Origin: UBA2227 sp036677505
Lineage (GTDB): Bacteria; Bacillota_I; Bacilli_A; Erysipelotrichales; Erysipelotrichaceae
Length of the DNA stretch: 64,000 bases
Direction of reading: 5' to 3'
Assembly (NCBI GenBank): GCA_036677505.1
Contig: JAVBWK010000030.1
Coordinates: forward strand, 1 to 64,000
The translations under genes and the position numbers were made by a program. Shown here in pieces: positions 16,823 through 25,954 of the stretch; position 1 is the first letter of the stretch, and each line of letters starts with the position of its first letter. The notes beneath the pieces were generated by a model. That model had not been told where the DNA came from. It ran no database searches and was given only the letters and a program-made list of their open reading frames with translations.

Positions 16823-18850
16823 ATGAGAAAACTTGTCACTCGCTCATTGCTCTTATGGGCCGTTATCTTACTGTTTATTTTACCGGTATCTGCTTCATCC
16901 GCAACATCCCGAACCCGAACTTTAAACTCAAAATTTGAGATCGTCTGGACGCAGGATGCTTATCTGCCCAAGATTACGATTACCAATCTGGGATTAAAAT
17001 CACCGCAGGATTCGGTGTTTGATGCGAATGATCATTTGTTTATTGCCGACAAGGACAATGCCAGAATCATTCAGTATGATACGACAACCGATCAGATTGT
17101 ACAAATCATCACTCATCCGCTAATGAAAACTCCGACAGGCGTTGCTCTGACCGCAGAAGGTGATATATACGTTGCTGATCCCTCTGCAGCACTTGTTTTG
17201 CGATTCTCTAAAGACGGTGAACTGATCGAATCCTTCGGTCGGCCTACGACAGCATCTTTTGGGGATACAAACTATAAACCGATGAAAATCGCGGTCGATA
17301 ATCGCAGAAATATGTACATACTTTCGGAAGGTGTGTACAACGGGATTATCCAGTTATCCAATTCAGGTGAATTTTTGGGTTACTTCACTTCCAATCGGGT
17401 GCGTCTGAGTTTTACCCAGATGCTCCAGGATATTTTCTATACAGAAGAGCAAAAGGCATTATTGCTGGGGCGTGTTCCGACCACGTTCACGAATGTCTTT
17501 ATCGATAATAAAGGCATCGTCTATACGACTACCATGGGAACCAATATGCACGGACTGAAAAAGCACAACACAGCCGGTCAGGACATGTTTGTCAATCAGT
17601 ATACATGGGGACCCGATGATCTGATCGATTTGACAACCGATAATCGCGGTATCATTTATGCGGCATCGAAATCGGGGCTGATATTCGTGTATACCAATGA
17701 CGGTCAATACATTTTCAGTTTCGGATCCTCGTTCGCTGATTTCGATATTGCCGGATTATTCAGCAGTATCTCTTCGATATCGGTCGACTCTAAAGGTCAG
17801 CTCTGGGTACTTGACAGTGAAAAATCATTTATGCAGTCCTTTGCTCCGACCGAGTATTCAACACAGATATACACAGCTTTGGATTATTTCAATCAAGGGG
17901 AGTATGAAAAGGCTACGGATATATGGACTGAAGTACTCCGCTTAAATCAAATGTCCGTGCTGGCACATAACGGCATCGGAATGAATTACATGTACACCCA
18001 ACAGTATGATGAAGCCATGTTCCACTTCGAAATCGCTGGTAATCGCTTCTATTATTCTCAGGCCTTCTGGGAAGTACGTAATGAATGGTTACAGAGTAAC
18101 TTGGGAACGGTCTTGTTCGGGTTGATCGCGATTTCGCTGATATTGGCACTGACTCGAAAATTACGGCGTAAATATGATATTTTAAGACCGCTGAAGCAGG
18201 CAGTAATGAAGATCCGTTCTGTCAAACTAGTCGAAGATGTCCTATTCGTATTTGCTTTCTTAAGACACCCCATTGATTCTTTCTACGAGTTGAAAAGAGG
18301 CAGAAAGGGGTCGATGGCCGGAGCCTTAATGATTTATGCCATATTCTTCTCTATATTTATCTGGTATCTGCTTGGAAAAGGATTTATATACCAATGGGTG
18401 GCCATTGAAGATGTCGATATGCAATCGGTCATCATTGGTTTCTTCTCCATTATTTTCCTGTCTGTCTTATGTAATTATCTTGTATCTTCGATCAATGACG
18501 GAGAAGGCTCATTTACACAGCTGATCAAGATGGTGGCGTACAGCCTCGGTCCGGTCATGATCATATACGTTATGGTCATCGGATTGAGTTATGTGCTGAC
18601 ATTTAATGAGATGTTTCTGTTAGAAACCCTTCAGCAAGGCGCAATCCTGTGGACGGGAATCAATTTATACTTGGGAGTTCAAGAGACGCACAATTATACG
18701 GTTCGCGAGTCTGTTCGAAGCATCGTGCTGACGATCGTGTTTATTTTAGTCATTGCCATTGTCTTGCTGATCGTGATCATCATGACAGAACAGGTGAGCT
18801 TATTCTTTGAAGCGATCATCAAGGAGGTAATCCGCAATGTCACAAATTAA
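16823..18850 (+). CDS. NHL-repeat / TPR / Yip1-domain membrane protein
   Basis: 675 residues from the ATG at 16823 (AGGAGG six bases upstream). An N-terminal signal (about 5-25) is followed by NHL-type beta-propeller repeats (about 40-345; e.g. DANDHLFIADKDNARIIQYD shortened here to LFIADKDNARIIQYD, and GDIYVADPSAALVLRF). A TPR pair (about 350-410, FNQGEYEKATDIW and YTQQYDEAMFHFEIAG), one membrane helix (about 430) and a C-terminal Yip1-like domain with several helices (490-660) complete it. Such proteins recur inside glucan ABC operons of Bacillota, but their role is unknown; surface glycan contact or transporter assembly are guesses. Overlaps the next gene by 14 bases. Confidence 0.75.
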   Translation: MRKLVTRSLLLWAVILLFILPVSASSATSRTRTLNSKFEIVWTQDAYLPKITITNLGLKSPQDSVFDANDHLFIADKDNARIIQYDTTTDQIVQIITHPLMKTPTGVALTAEGDIYVADPSAALVLRFSKDGELIESFGRPTTASFGDTNYKPMKIAVDNRRNMYILSEGVYNGIIQLSNSGEFLGYFTSNRVRLSFTQMLQDIFYTEEQKALLLGRVPTTFTNVFIDNKGIVYTTTMGTNMHGLKKHNTAGQDMFVNQYTWGPDDLIDLTTDNRGIIYAASKSGLIFVYTNDGQYIFSFGSSFADFDIAGLFSSISSISVDSKGQLWVLDSEKSFMQSFAPTEYSTQIYTALDYFNQGEYEKATDIWTEVLRLNQMSVLAHNGIGMNYMYTQQYDEAMFHFEIAGNRFYYSQAFWEVRNEWLQSNLGTVLFGLIAISLILALTRKLRRKYDILRPLKQAVMKIRSVKLVEDVLFVFAFLRHPIDSFYELKRGRKGSMAGALMIYAIFFSIFIWYLLGKGFIYQWVAIEDVDMQSVIIGFFSIIFLSVLCNYLVSSINDGEGSFTQLIKMVAYSLGPVMIIYVMVIGLSYVLTFNEMFLLETLQQGAILWTGINLYLGVQETHNYTVRESVRSIVLTIVFILVIAIVLLIVIIMTEQVSLFFEAIIKEVIRNVTN

Positions 18851-21200
18851 AAGAATATTCATATTTTTACTGATGACGGTGGTCGCGGTGACTTTGGTTT
18901 CGGCTTCGGTATACATTCCGACGTCTCATGACACCGGGCTGCCGCCGGAAACGATCACTTATGATGATTTGCAACCGTCCGAATTTGAACTGCTGTATGA
19001 AACCGAGAATTTGGCTTATTACTTTAAAGAAGACCGGGATGTCATCGCAATCAAAGATAAGCGCAATGGGTATTTATGGAAGACCGGTCTGGATATTGAG
19101 TTTAACAAGTATCTGGAGGAGGCCTGCAATTTGGTTCCGGATGATCAGAAAATCAATTGCCTGCCGTTGGAAGATCGTCTGAACACGACGTATACCGGAA
19201 TTGCCAACTCACTGCTTACCATCGAATATTATGATATATCTTCCTCGATTCGTCGCATCTCCAGTGCTTCAGATGCCGGAGTGACATCGAAACTGGCTAC
19301 GGTCAATGACGATCCGTCTCATCGCCGGTTGGACATCCGCTTTACAACATTGCAAATCGATATTAAATTACACATTTACTTCGATGATGAAGGCATCCGT
19401 TATGAGATTCGTGATGAGGATATTACCGGCAATGGAGTTTCCGTATTGGCTGCAGTCATGCTGACGCCGTTTATGGGTGCTTCCGGCGGTGCGAAAGTTT
19501 ATTGGGATCCTGAGCGGGAACAGTTCAGACGTATTGTGAGTAATCCGACATTGGACGGCTACGTGCTGGTTCCGGATGGCCCCGGTGCACTGATTCGCTT
19601 TGTTGATCGAAACACCAGTCTGACATCATACAATGGCAACATTTATGGAGATGATCTGACTGAAGCTGATTATTACTACACCAGAGAGACGTCGTATCTG
19701 CCATTGAAATCGCCGTTGATGCCGGTCTTTGGTATGGCTCACGGCAATCGCCAGGCTGCCTTCGTTGCTTATGCTGTCTCTGGCGGAGAGTATATGAATG
19801 TGGTTGTTTCGCCTGAGCAGAATCTGACGAATTACACCTTTGCTTATCCGCGCTTTGAATATAATAAGCTGTTCCATCAGGTTTATAACCGTCAGGGAGC
19901 CGGTTACTTCACATTAATGGAGAATCGGAATCATTTTGACATATCGATGCGTTATGACTTCTTGGCCAATGACGGAACGATGGACGGATATCCGGCGGAT
20001 TACGTGGGGATGGCGCTGAAATATCGTGATTATTTGAAAAAGCATGATGAGTTACCGGATTTCACACGGAGTCAGGGAGAGATACCATTACGGCTTGATT
20101 TTGTTATGGCAGATGTCAAGCGCAGTGTGTTTGGTGTTGAAGACGTCATCGCCACCACAGCAAATCAGGTGAAGGACATTTTGTCAGATGTCAAATCCTT
20201 GGGCATCCGTCGAGTGACAAGTGGGCTGCTGGGTTGGCAAAAGGGCGGGATCACCAACGGTCATCCAGGAAGAACGGATTGGTCCGGTGCGATTGGCTCG
20301 CAGAATGATTTTAAAGCTTTGAATGAATATGCCAAGGATATTGGCTATGATGTTTCACTGTCACAAAACTATGTCATGATTCATCGGGATCAGGTGAATT
20401 ATCTCAATACGGCCGCAAAACACATGAATGGCTGGTATATGGAGTATCGTTTGCGGGATAACATGCCGGTGACTCTGTTTGGATATGCGAAACCATCCGT
20501 GAGTGCCCGTTGGATGTTGGAACAAAGCCGACGGTTGGCGAATGCCGGATTTAATTCTCTGACTGTCGAAGGGATTCCAAACACTTTAATCAGTGAATAC
20601 TCGAAGGAGAGTTCAGAAGTTCATAAAACGATCGAGATGTACCAACAGACATTTGATCAGATGTCAGATGACTGGACGATATCATCTACATCACCCAATC
20701 AGTACTTATGGAAGTATATCAATCGCTTCTTGCAAGCACCGGTGTATTCCAGCCAGTTTTTGATTCATACGGATACGGTTCCGTTTTTACAGATGGTCAT
20801 CAATCATAATATGGAAATCTATGCGCCGTACTCCAATTTCTCATTTTATACGAGGCAGGATGTGTTACGTATGATTGATTATAATCTGTCTCCTTCCTTT
20901 GTGCTGACACAAGAACCTTCGTATCAGCTGACACTGACCAACTCCGCAAGGTTTTATTCGACGGAGTATATACAATACAAAGACTTGATACAACAGATTC
21001 ATCAGGATGTCAATCTTGCGCTTAAGGATGTCCTTTATGCACAGTGGATCGATCGGATCGTTCTTGAAAACGGTGTGATCAAGAATGTATATGACAATAA
21101 CATGGCTGTCATCATCAACTACACGCAAAACCCCGTCGAAGTATCCGGCGTGACTATCGAAAGTGAATCGGCGAAAGCGATATCGGAGGTTGGGCGATGA
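18837..21200 (+). CDS. DUF5696 family exported protein, glycoside-hydrolase-like
   Basis: 787 residues with an N-terminal signal or anchor (about 6-26) and no lipobox. The overall layout matches DUF5696 proteins, which sit in sugar ABC operons and look like a beta-rich N-terminal part (about 60-380) plus a TIM-barrel-like part (about 390-720) with VTSGLLGWQKGG, DVSLSQNYVMIH and NSLTVEGIPNTLISEYS. The last resembles a barrel strand with an acidic residue, as in glycosidases, but no activity is established for the family. It starts within the end of the NHL-Yip1 gene (SD AAGGAGGT) and overlaps the next permease by 4 bases, so its synthesis is tied to the transporter. Confidence 0.75.
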   Translation: MSQIKRIFIFLLMTVVAVTLVSASVYIPTSHDTGLPPETITYDDLQPSEFELLYETENLAYYFKEDRDVIAIKDKRNGYLWKTGLDIEFNKYLEEACNLVPDDQKINCLPLEDRLNTTYTGIANSLLTIEYYDISSSIRRISSASDAGVTSKLATVNDDPSHRRLDIRFTTLQIDIKLHIYFDDEGIRYEIRDEDITGNGVSVLAAVMLTPFMGASGGAKVYWDPEREQFRRIVSNPTLDGYVLVPDGPGALIRFVDRNTSLTSYNGNIYGDDLTEADYYYTRETSYLPLKSPLMPVFGMAHGNRQAAFVAYAVSGGEYMNVVVSPEQNLTNYTFAYPRFEYNKLFHQVYNRQGAGYFTLMENRNHFDISMRYDFLANDGTMDGYPADYVGMALKYRDYLKKHDELPDFTRSQGEIPLRLDFVMADVKRSVFGVEDVIATTANQVKDILSDVKSLGIRRVTSGLLGWQKGGITNGHPGRTDWSGAIGSQNDFKALNEYAKDIGYDVSLSQNYVMIHRDQVNYLNTAAKHMNGWYMEYRLRDNMPVTLFGYAKPSVSARWMLEQSRRLANAGFNSLTVEGIPNTLISEYSKESSEVHKTIEMYQQTFDQMSDDWTISSTSPNQYLWKYINRFLQAPVYSSQFLIHTDTVPFLQMVINHNMEIYAPYSNFSFYTRQDVLRMIDYNLSPSFVLTQEPSYQLTLTNSARFYSTEYIQYKDLIQQIHQDVNLALKDVLYAQWIDRIVLENGVIKNVYDNNMAVIINYTQNPVEVSGVTIESESAKAISEVGR

Positions 21201-22183
21201 AACAAAGAAAAAACAAACCAAGCCGGCAGTATCTGAAACAACAAAATAAGTCCGGTTACTTGTTCTTCACTCCGTGGATGGTCGGCTTTCTGCTGTTTAC
21301 GTTGTTCCCGTTTATTTATACGATTTATCTTAGCTTCCACAAAGTCAATCTGAATGTCCTGGGGTGGACGACGATTTTCAATGGTGTGGATAACTATGTC
21401 ACCGCATTTCTGCGGAATCCCGATTTTACTCCGGCATTGATTCAGTTCTTCTTGACCGAATTAATCTATGTCCCGACTATCCTGATCATTTCTTTCATCT
21501 TGGCTATTTTGCTTAACGGCAAGTTCAAATTCAGAACGACGTTCAGAGTTATTTATTTCTTACCGGTCATCGTTATTTCCGGTTCTGTCATGAATCAGCT
21601 GATGAGCTCGGGCAACGTGCAAATCGGCAATGTCAGGCAGATTTTCGTATATCAGATCATAGAAAGTTACAGTCCTCAGCTGGCTGAGGTCATCGTGTTT
21701 TTGTTCAATAACTTTGCTTTGGTCTTATGGTTTACCGGTATTCCGATCGTTTTGTTTCTCAGCGGATTACAAAAGATCAATCCTCAGCTGTATGAGGCTG
21801 CGCAAATTGATGGTGCTACTTCGTGGCAGATTTTATGGAAGATCACCATGCCGATCATTCGGCCGATCGTATTGGTTGCGGCTGTATTCACTGTGGTTTC
21901 TTTGGGGATGTTCCCCATCAATCCTGTGTACGGCATGATTCAGGCGGCGATCTTCGATACGGTCGGCGGTTTGGGAGTAGCTTCTTCCTATGCCTGGATT
22001 TACAGTATGACGATCTTGCTTCTGATTGGGATTATTTATCTCATATTGAAAGATCGTTCGAAAGACGAGTATGTGATCAATATCCGCCAACAGCAGGCAG
22101 AGCGTCAGTTGAAGCGTTTGAAGAAGGAACAGAAGAAAAACCGATTGTATAATTTACTGGCAAAAAAGGCAGGTGATAAGTAA
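21197..22183 (+). CDS. Sugar ABC transporter permease, MalF type (second pair)
   Basis: A 328-residue permease with six membrane segments, first at about 23-47 (FFTPWMVGFLLFTLFPFIYTIY without its middle is typical of UgpA/MalF). The EAA motif is NPQLYEAAQIDGATSWQILW. A charged C-terminal tail rich in Lys/Gln/Arg extends past the last helix. ATGA overlap with the DUF5696 gene and 1-base overlap with the next permease show strict co-translation. Confidence 0.92.
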   Translation: MKQRKNKPSRQYLKQQNKSGYLFFTPWMVGFLLFTLFPFIYTIYLSFHKVNLNVLGWTTIFNGVDNYVTAFLRNPDFTPALIQFFLTELIYVPTILIISFILAILLNGKFKFRTTFRVIYFLPVIVISGSVMNQLMSSGNVQIGNVRQIFVYQIIESYSPQLAEVIVFLFNNFALVLWFTGIPIVLFLSGLQKINPQLYEAAQIDGATSWQILWKITMPIIRPIVLVAAVFTVVSLGMFPINPVYGMIQAAIFDTVGGLGVASSYAWIYSMTILLLIGIIYLILKDRSKDEYVINIRQQQAERQLKRLKKEQKKNRLYNLLAKKAGDK

Positions 22184-23151
22184 TGAATAACCGATTGAAA
22201 TTCTCTTGGAAGGACAGCCGCTTGCGCAGTAAGCTGTTGGGATATCATTTGACCGATGGCTGGATATATCGTTCGGCGGTGTATGTGTTACTGATTGCGA
22301 TTGCTTATGTGTTCCTTTATCCACTGCTAAGAATGTTATCGATGACCTTTATGTCGACGGCGGATCTGATTAATCCGGAAATTGACTGGGTACCGCAAAA
22401 CTGGTCGTTTACGAATCTGCGTGTCGCTTGGACCGTCATGGATATGCCTTCGACGATTCTTAACTCGTTGTGGTATTCCGGTACCCTGGCTTTAGCTCAG
22501 ACATTTATCTCGGCTATGACCGGATTCGCTTTTGCCAGATACCAGTTTAAGTTTAAGAATTTCTGGTTTATGATGGTGCTTATGTCCTTTGTCATTCCGG
22601 TTCCGTTGGTTTTGATCCCACGGTGGATGATGTTTATCACCGTTCAAAACACAACCGGGATAAAGCTGATCGGTACGATTTTCCCTCAGCTGATGATGGC
22701 TTTTGCCGGACAGGGGGTTTACTCAGCGATCCTGATCCTGATTTTCTACAATTTCTTTAAAATGATACCGATCAGCCTGGATGAAGCCGCACGAATCGAT
22801 GGGGCTACATCGTGGCAGGTATTCTATCATATCATTCTGAAGATGTCGGTTCCGACCATTGCCACGGTATTTTTGTTCTCCTTTGTCTGGAACTATAATG
22901 AAAGTTATATTACGTCCACGTTTGTACGGAGTGCGATGAAACTCATGCCATTGCAATTGTCATTGTTTGATTCGATCTTTGAGCGGATGTCGGCCAATGT
23001 TCCGGGAGCTCCGGGCGGTCAGTTTAGAATTAATGAGTCTTTTAAGATGGCGGCCACACTGATTACAATGGCGCCGATGATGATCATGTATGTGTTTGTT
23101 CAGCGGTTGTTTGTTGAGGGTATTGAAAAGACGGGTATTACCGGCGAATAA
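22183..23151 (+). CDS. Sugar ABC transporter permease, MalG type (second pair)
   Basis: 322 residues with six membrane helices and the EAA motif LDEAARIDGATSWQVFYHI. It forms the second channel with the preceding gene (TAATG junction). Two complete permease pairs in one operon are unusual and suggest import of two products, for example oligosaccharides of different length or linkage. No ATPase gene is nearby. Confidence 0.92.
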   Translation: MNNRLKFSWKDSRLRSKLLGYHLTDGWIYRSAVYVLLIAIAYVFLYPLLRMLSMTFMSTADLINPEIDWVPQNWSFTNLRVAWTVMDMPSTILNSLWYSGTLALAQTFISAMTGFAFARYQFKFKNFWFMMVLMSFVIPVPLVLIPRWMMFITVQNTTGIKLIGTIFPQLMMAFAGQGVYSAILILIFYNFFKMIPISLDEAARIDGATSWQVFYHIILKMSVPTIATVFLFSFVWNYNESYITSTFVRSAMKLMPLQLSLFDSIFERMSANVPGAPGGQFRINESFKMAATLITMAPMMIMYVFVQRLFVEGIEKTGITGE

Positions 23152-23162
23152 TGGGGAGAATC

Positions 23163-24173
23163 ATGGAAAAAGTTCGTGGAGTTAATTTGGGCGGTTGGTT
23201 TGTTTTGGAGCGTTGGATGTCGAAAGATCTATTTGAAGGTGTCGATGGAAAAGATGAAACAGCCTTTTGTCTGCAGAAACCATCAGCAAAAGCCTTTTTG
23301 CATCATCATTGGGAAACGTTTATTACGGAAGATGATTTCATCTGGTTGGCACAGCGGAAGATCAATCTGGTTCGGATTCCCTATCCATGGTGGATTTTTG
23401 GGGAGGATAAGCCATATTATTCGTGTTTGAAATGGTTGGATCGGGCGATGGACTGGGCGGCGAAGCACGGTCTTTCGGTGTTGTTGGATTTGCACACGGC
23501 ACCAGGCTGTCAAAACGGTTTTGATAATGGCGGTATCGAAGGTGTATGCACTTGGCATCTTGATCAGGCAAACATTGACCGTACAATCGATGTGCTTAAG
23601 CAGATAGCACAGAGATACAAAGATCATCCGGCTCTATGGGGGATGCAGGCTCTCAATGAGCCGCGTTGGGATATTGACATGGATTTGATTCAAAATTTTT
23701 ATTTGGATACATATCATGCATTGAGGAATATATTAATGCCAAGTCATACGATCGTTTTTCATGATGCTTTCCGCCATCATGCGTGGGCAGAGTTTTTTAA
23801 AGATCATGCGTTAAAGAACGTAGTTTTAGACTTGCACTTATATCAGAATTTTGATGAAAAATTTCATCAGGCGGGAATCATCAATAATCTTGTTTACCCG
23901 TTAAAAGAGCAGATTGAGGTTATCGATCATGTATCAAAGCATGTCCGGTGCATTGTCGGTGAGTGGTCTCTGGGTCTTCATCCAAGAAATTTTGCGCCAC
24001 TGGATCGCCTGAATTATCATTTGGCTCTTCGCAGTTTTGGGGCGAATCAGCTGTTAGCGTTTGAACGGGGTTACGGATGGGTATTTTGGAATTATAAAAT
24101 CGCTTCCGACAGTTACCATTGGAATTTCAGGAAGCTTGTAGAAAGCGGGGCATTACCGAATGACTATTCGTAA
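23163..24173 (+). CDS. GH5 family exo-beta-1,3-glucanase-like enzyme, cytosolic
   Basis: 336 residues from the ATG at 23163, chosen because GGGGAG precedes it; an ATG at 23151 lacks a site. The start VRGVNLGGWFVLERWM is that of GH5 exo-1,3-glucanases of the yeast EXG type. Acid/base E166 lies in QALNEPRW and nucleophile E267 in IVGEWSLG. There is no signal peptide. It would release glucose from imported beta-1,3-gluco-oligosaccharides. Overlaps the following GH3 gene by 14 bases. Confidence 0.88.
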   Translation: MEKVRGVNLGGWFVLERWMSKDLFEGVDGKDETAFCLQKPSAKAFLHHHWETFITEDDFIWLAQRKINLVRIPYPWWIFGEDKPYYSCLKWLDRAMDWAAKHGLSVLLDLHTAPGCQNGFDNGGIEGVCTWHLDQANIDRTIDVLKQIAQRYKDHPALWGMQALNEPRWDIDMDLIQNFYLDTYHALRNILMPSHTIVFHDAFRHHAWAEFFKDHALKNVVLDLHLYQNFDEKFHQAGIINNLVYPLKEQIEVIDHVSKHVRCIVGEWSLGLHPRNFAPLDRLNYHLALRSFGANQLLAFERGYGWVFWNYKIASDSYHWNFRKLVESGALPNDYS

Positions 24174-25926
24174 ATTTGGATTGTTGATCATATTGACAGG
24201 CATGATGATATCCGGTTGTGTGAGTGAACCGCCGGTGGATGAGGAAGAAGTTTTAAGAAATAAAATCGCACAATTGGTTCAGGCAGAACGCAACAACTTT
24301 ACAGCGCAACAGATCGCGGAGTATCCGTTGGGATCGGTTCTCAGTGGTGGCGGGTCACGGCCGAGCGACGGTTCAGTCGACGGTTGGAGAAGGTTAGTCG
24401 ACGGATATCAGAAGAATTCAGAGATTTCAGTTATTTACGGAGTCGATGCGGTTCATGGTCATAACAATCTTAAAGGCGCGACGATTTTCCCGCATAATAT
24501 CGGCTTAGGTGCCGCCAATGATGAGGATTTGATGCGCAGGATCGGTGTTGCGACCGCAAAGGAAGTATCAGCGACCGGGATTCATTGGAACTTTGCGCCT
24601 ACGTTGGCGGTCGTGCAGGATATCCGTTGGGGACGCACCTATGAGAGTTTCTCGGAAGATCCAACGCTTGTATCTCGGTTGGGGACGGCGTATATCCAAG
24701 GATTACAGTCGGCGGGCATTGCGGCTACGGCCAAGCATTTTCTTGCGGATGGCGCAACGGAGTTTGGCAGTGCATCGGGAAGCTATCTGTTGGATCAGGG
24801 GGATGCCCGGGTGAATGAAGATGAGATTCGGCGCGTCCATTTATATCCATATATTGATGCTATTGAAAAGGGTAATGTACTTACGGTGATGATTTCGTAT
24901 AGCAGTATCAACGGGAAGAAATTGCATGCTTCGAAATACTGGATCACCGATGTCTTGAAAGGCGAACTGGGATTTAAGGGCGTTGTTATCAGTGACTGGG
25001 AAGCGATTCATCAGTTGCCTGGCTCGCTCTATCAACAAATCGTTGCATCGGTCAATGCCGGAATCGATATGCTGATGGAGCCGTTCAAATGGAAAGAAAC
25101 CGTCGATACGATGGTCCGTGCAGTTAAAAATGGGGATATATCAAAAGAACGCATTGAAGATGCTTATCAGCGTGTGATGTTGGTTAAGGAAAAATTAGGA
25201 TTGCTTGACGGAAGTTTCAATATGGCAGACCCGTCGGTGATTCATAGTCAAGAGCATCAGGATCTGGCACGCGAAGCTGTCGCGAAGTCGTTGGTCTTAT
25301 TAAAGAACAGCGGTGTGCTTCCGTTAAAAAAGGATGCCAAAATTTTACTGATCGGTCCGGGAGCAGATAATGCCGGATTGGCTGGTGGCGGTTGGACGTA
25401 CAGTTGGCAAGGGGAGACTGATGGAAGTAATCTTCCTCAGGCAACGACTTTAAGGCAGGCCTTTGAATCCGTCGCTTCCGAGCATGGCGGTTTTGTAACT
25501 ACGGATGTTTCGATGATCAGTCAGGTTGATCTGGTTGTATTGGCATTGGCAGAACAACCCTATGCTGAAGGAGTTGGAGATGCAACGGATTTAGCACTTA
25601 ACGGTTCGCAGATGAGCGATGCCAATAAAGATGCCTTGATGTTGGCAAAATCGTCAAAAAAACCGGTTGTAACGATACTTACTGCCGGTCGTCCAAGGGT
25701 AGTGACGGATGAACTGAAAGACTGGGATGCCTTTGTGATGGCTTGGTTGTATGGATCTGAGGCGAAGGGCATCACGGATGTACTCTACGGTGATTTGAAT
25801 TTCAGCGGTAAACTTCCGTTTAGCTGGCCGAAGACTTCTAAGACGGATGACATAAGTTCGCAAGATCCGAATCGCGATTCTGCCAATGTTCTTTTTGAAT
25901 TTGGCTTCGGTTTGAAATATGAATAA
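24160..25926 (+). CDS. GH3 family beta-glucosidase lipoprotein
   Basis: 588 residues with a lipobox MISGC (Cys20). The GH3 N-terminal barrel spans about 25-350 with VIYGVDAVHGHNN, KHFLADG and the nucleophile D279 in GVVISDWEAI. A compact GH3 C-terminal domain follows (about 370-585, LVLLKNSGVLPL and an ending with FGFGLKYE). It cleaves terminal beta-glucosyl residues outside the membrane. Last gene of the long operon, ended by a bidirectional terminator shared with GH30. Confidence 0.9.
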   Translation: MTIRKFGLLIILTGMMISGCVSEPPVDEEEVLRNKIAQLVQAERNNFTAQQIAEYPLGSVLSGGGSRPSDGSVDGWRRLVDGYQKNSEISVIYGVDAVHGHNNLKGATIFPHNIGLGAANDEDLMRRIGVATAKEVSATGIHWNFAPTLAVVQDIRWGRTYESFSEDPTLVSRLGTAYIQGLQSAGIAATAKHFLADGATEFGSASGSYLLDQGDARVNEDEIRRVHLYPYIDAIEKGNVLTVMISYSSINGKKLHASKYWITDVLKGELGFKGVVISDWEAIHQLPGSLYQQIVASVNAGIDMLMEPFKWKETVDTMVRAVKNGDISKERIEDAYQRVMLVKEKLGLLDGSFNMADPSVIHSQEHQDLAREAVAKSLVLLKNSGVLPLKKDAKILLIGPGADNAGLAGGGWTYSWQGETDGSNLPQATTLRQAFESVASEHGGFVTTDVSMISQVDLVVLALAEQPYAEGVGDATDLALNGSQMSDANKDALMLAKSSKKPVVTILTAGRPRVVTDELKDWDAFVMAWLYGSEAKGITDVLYGDLNFSGKLPFSWPKTSKTDDISSQDPNRDSANVLFEFGFGLKYE

Positions 25927-25928
25927 AA

Positions 25929-25951
25929 AACAGAAGGCAAGCTTCTGTTGA
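25929..25951. terminator. Bidirectional terminator between GH3 and GH30 genes
   Basis: ACAGAAG-gcaag-CTTCTGT lies between convergent stop codons, with AAAAAA on one side and T-rich sequence on the other. Confidence 0.7.
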
Positions 25952-25954
25952 TTG

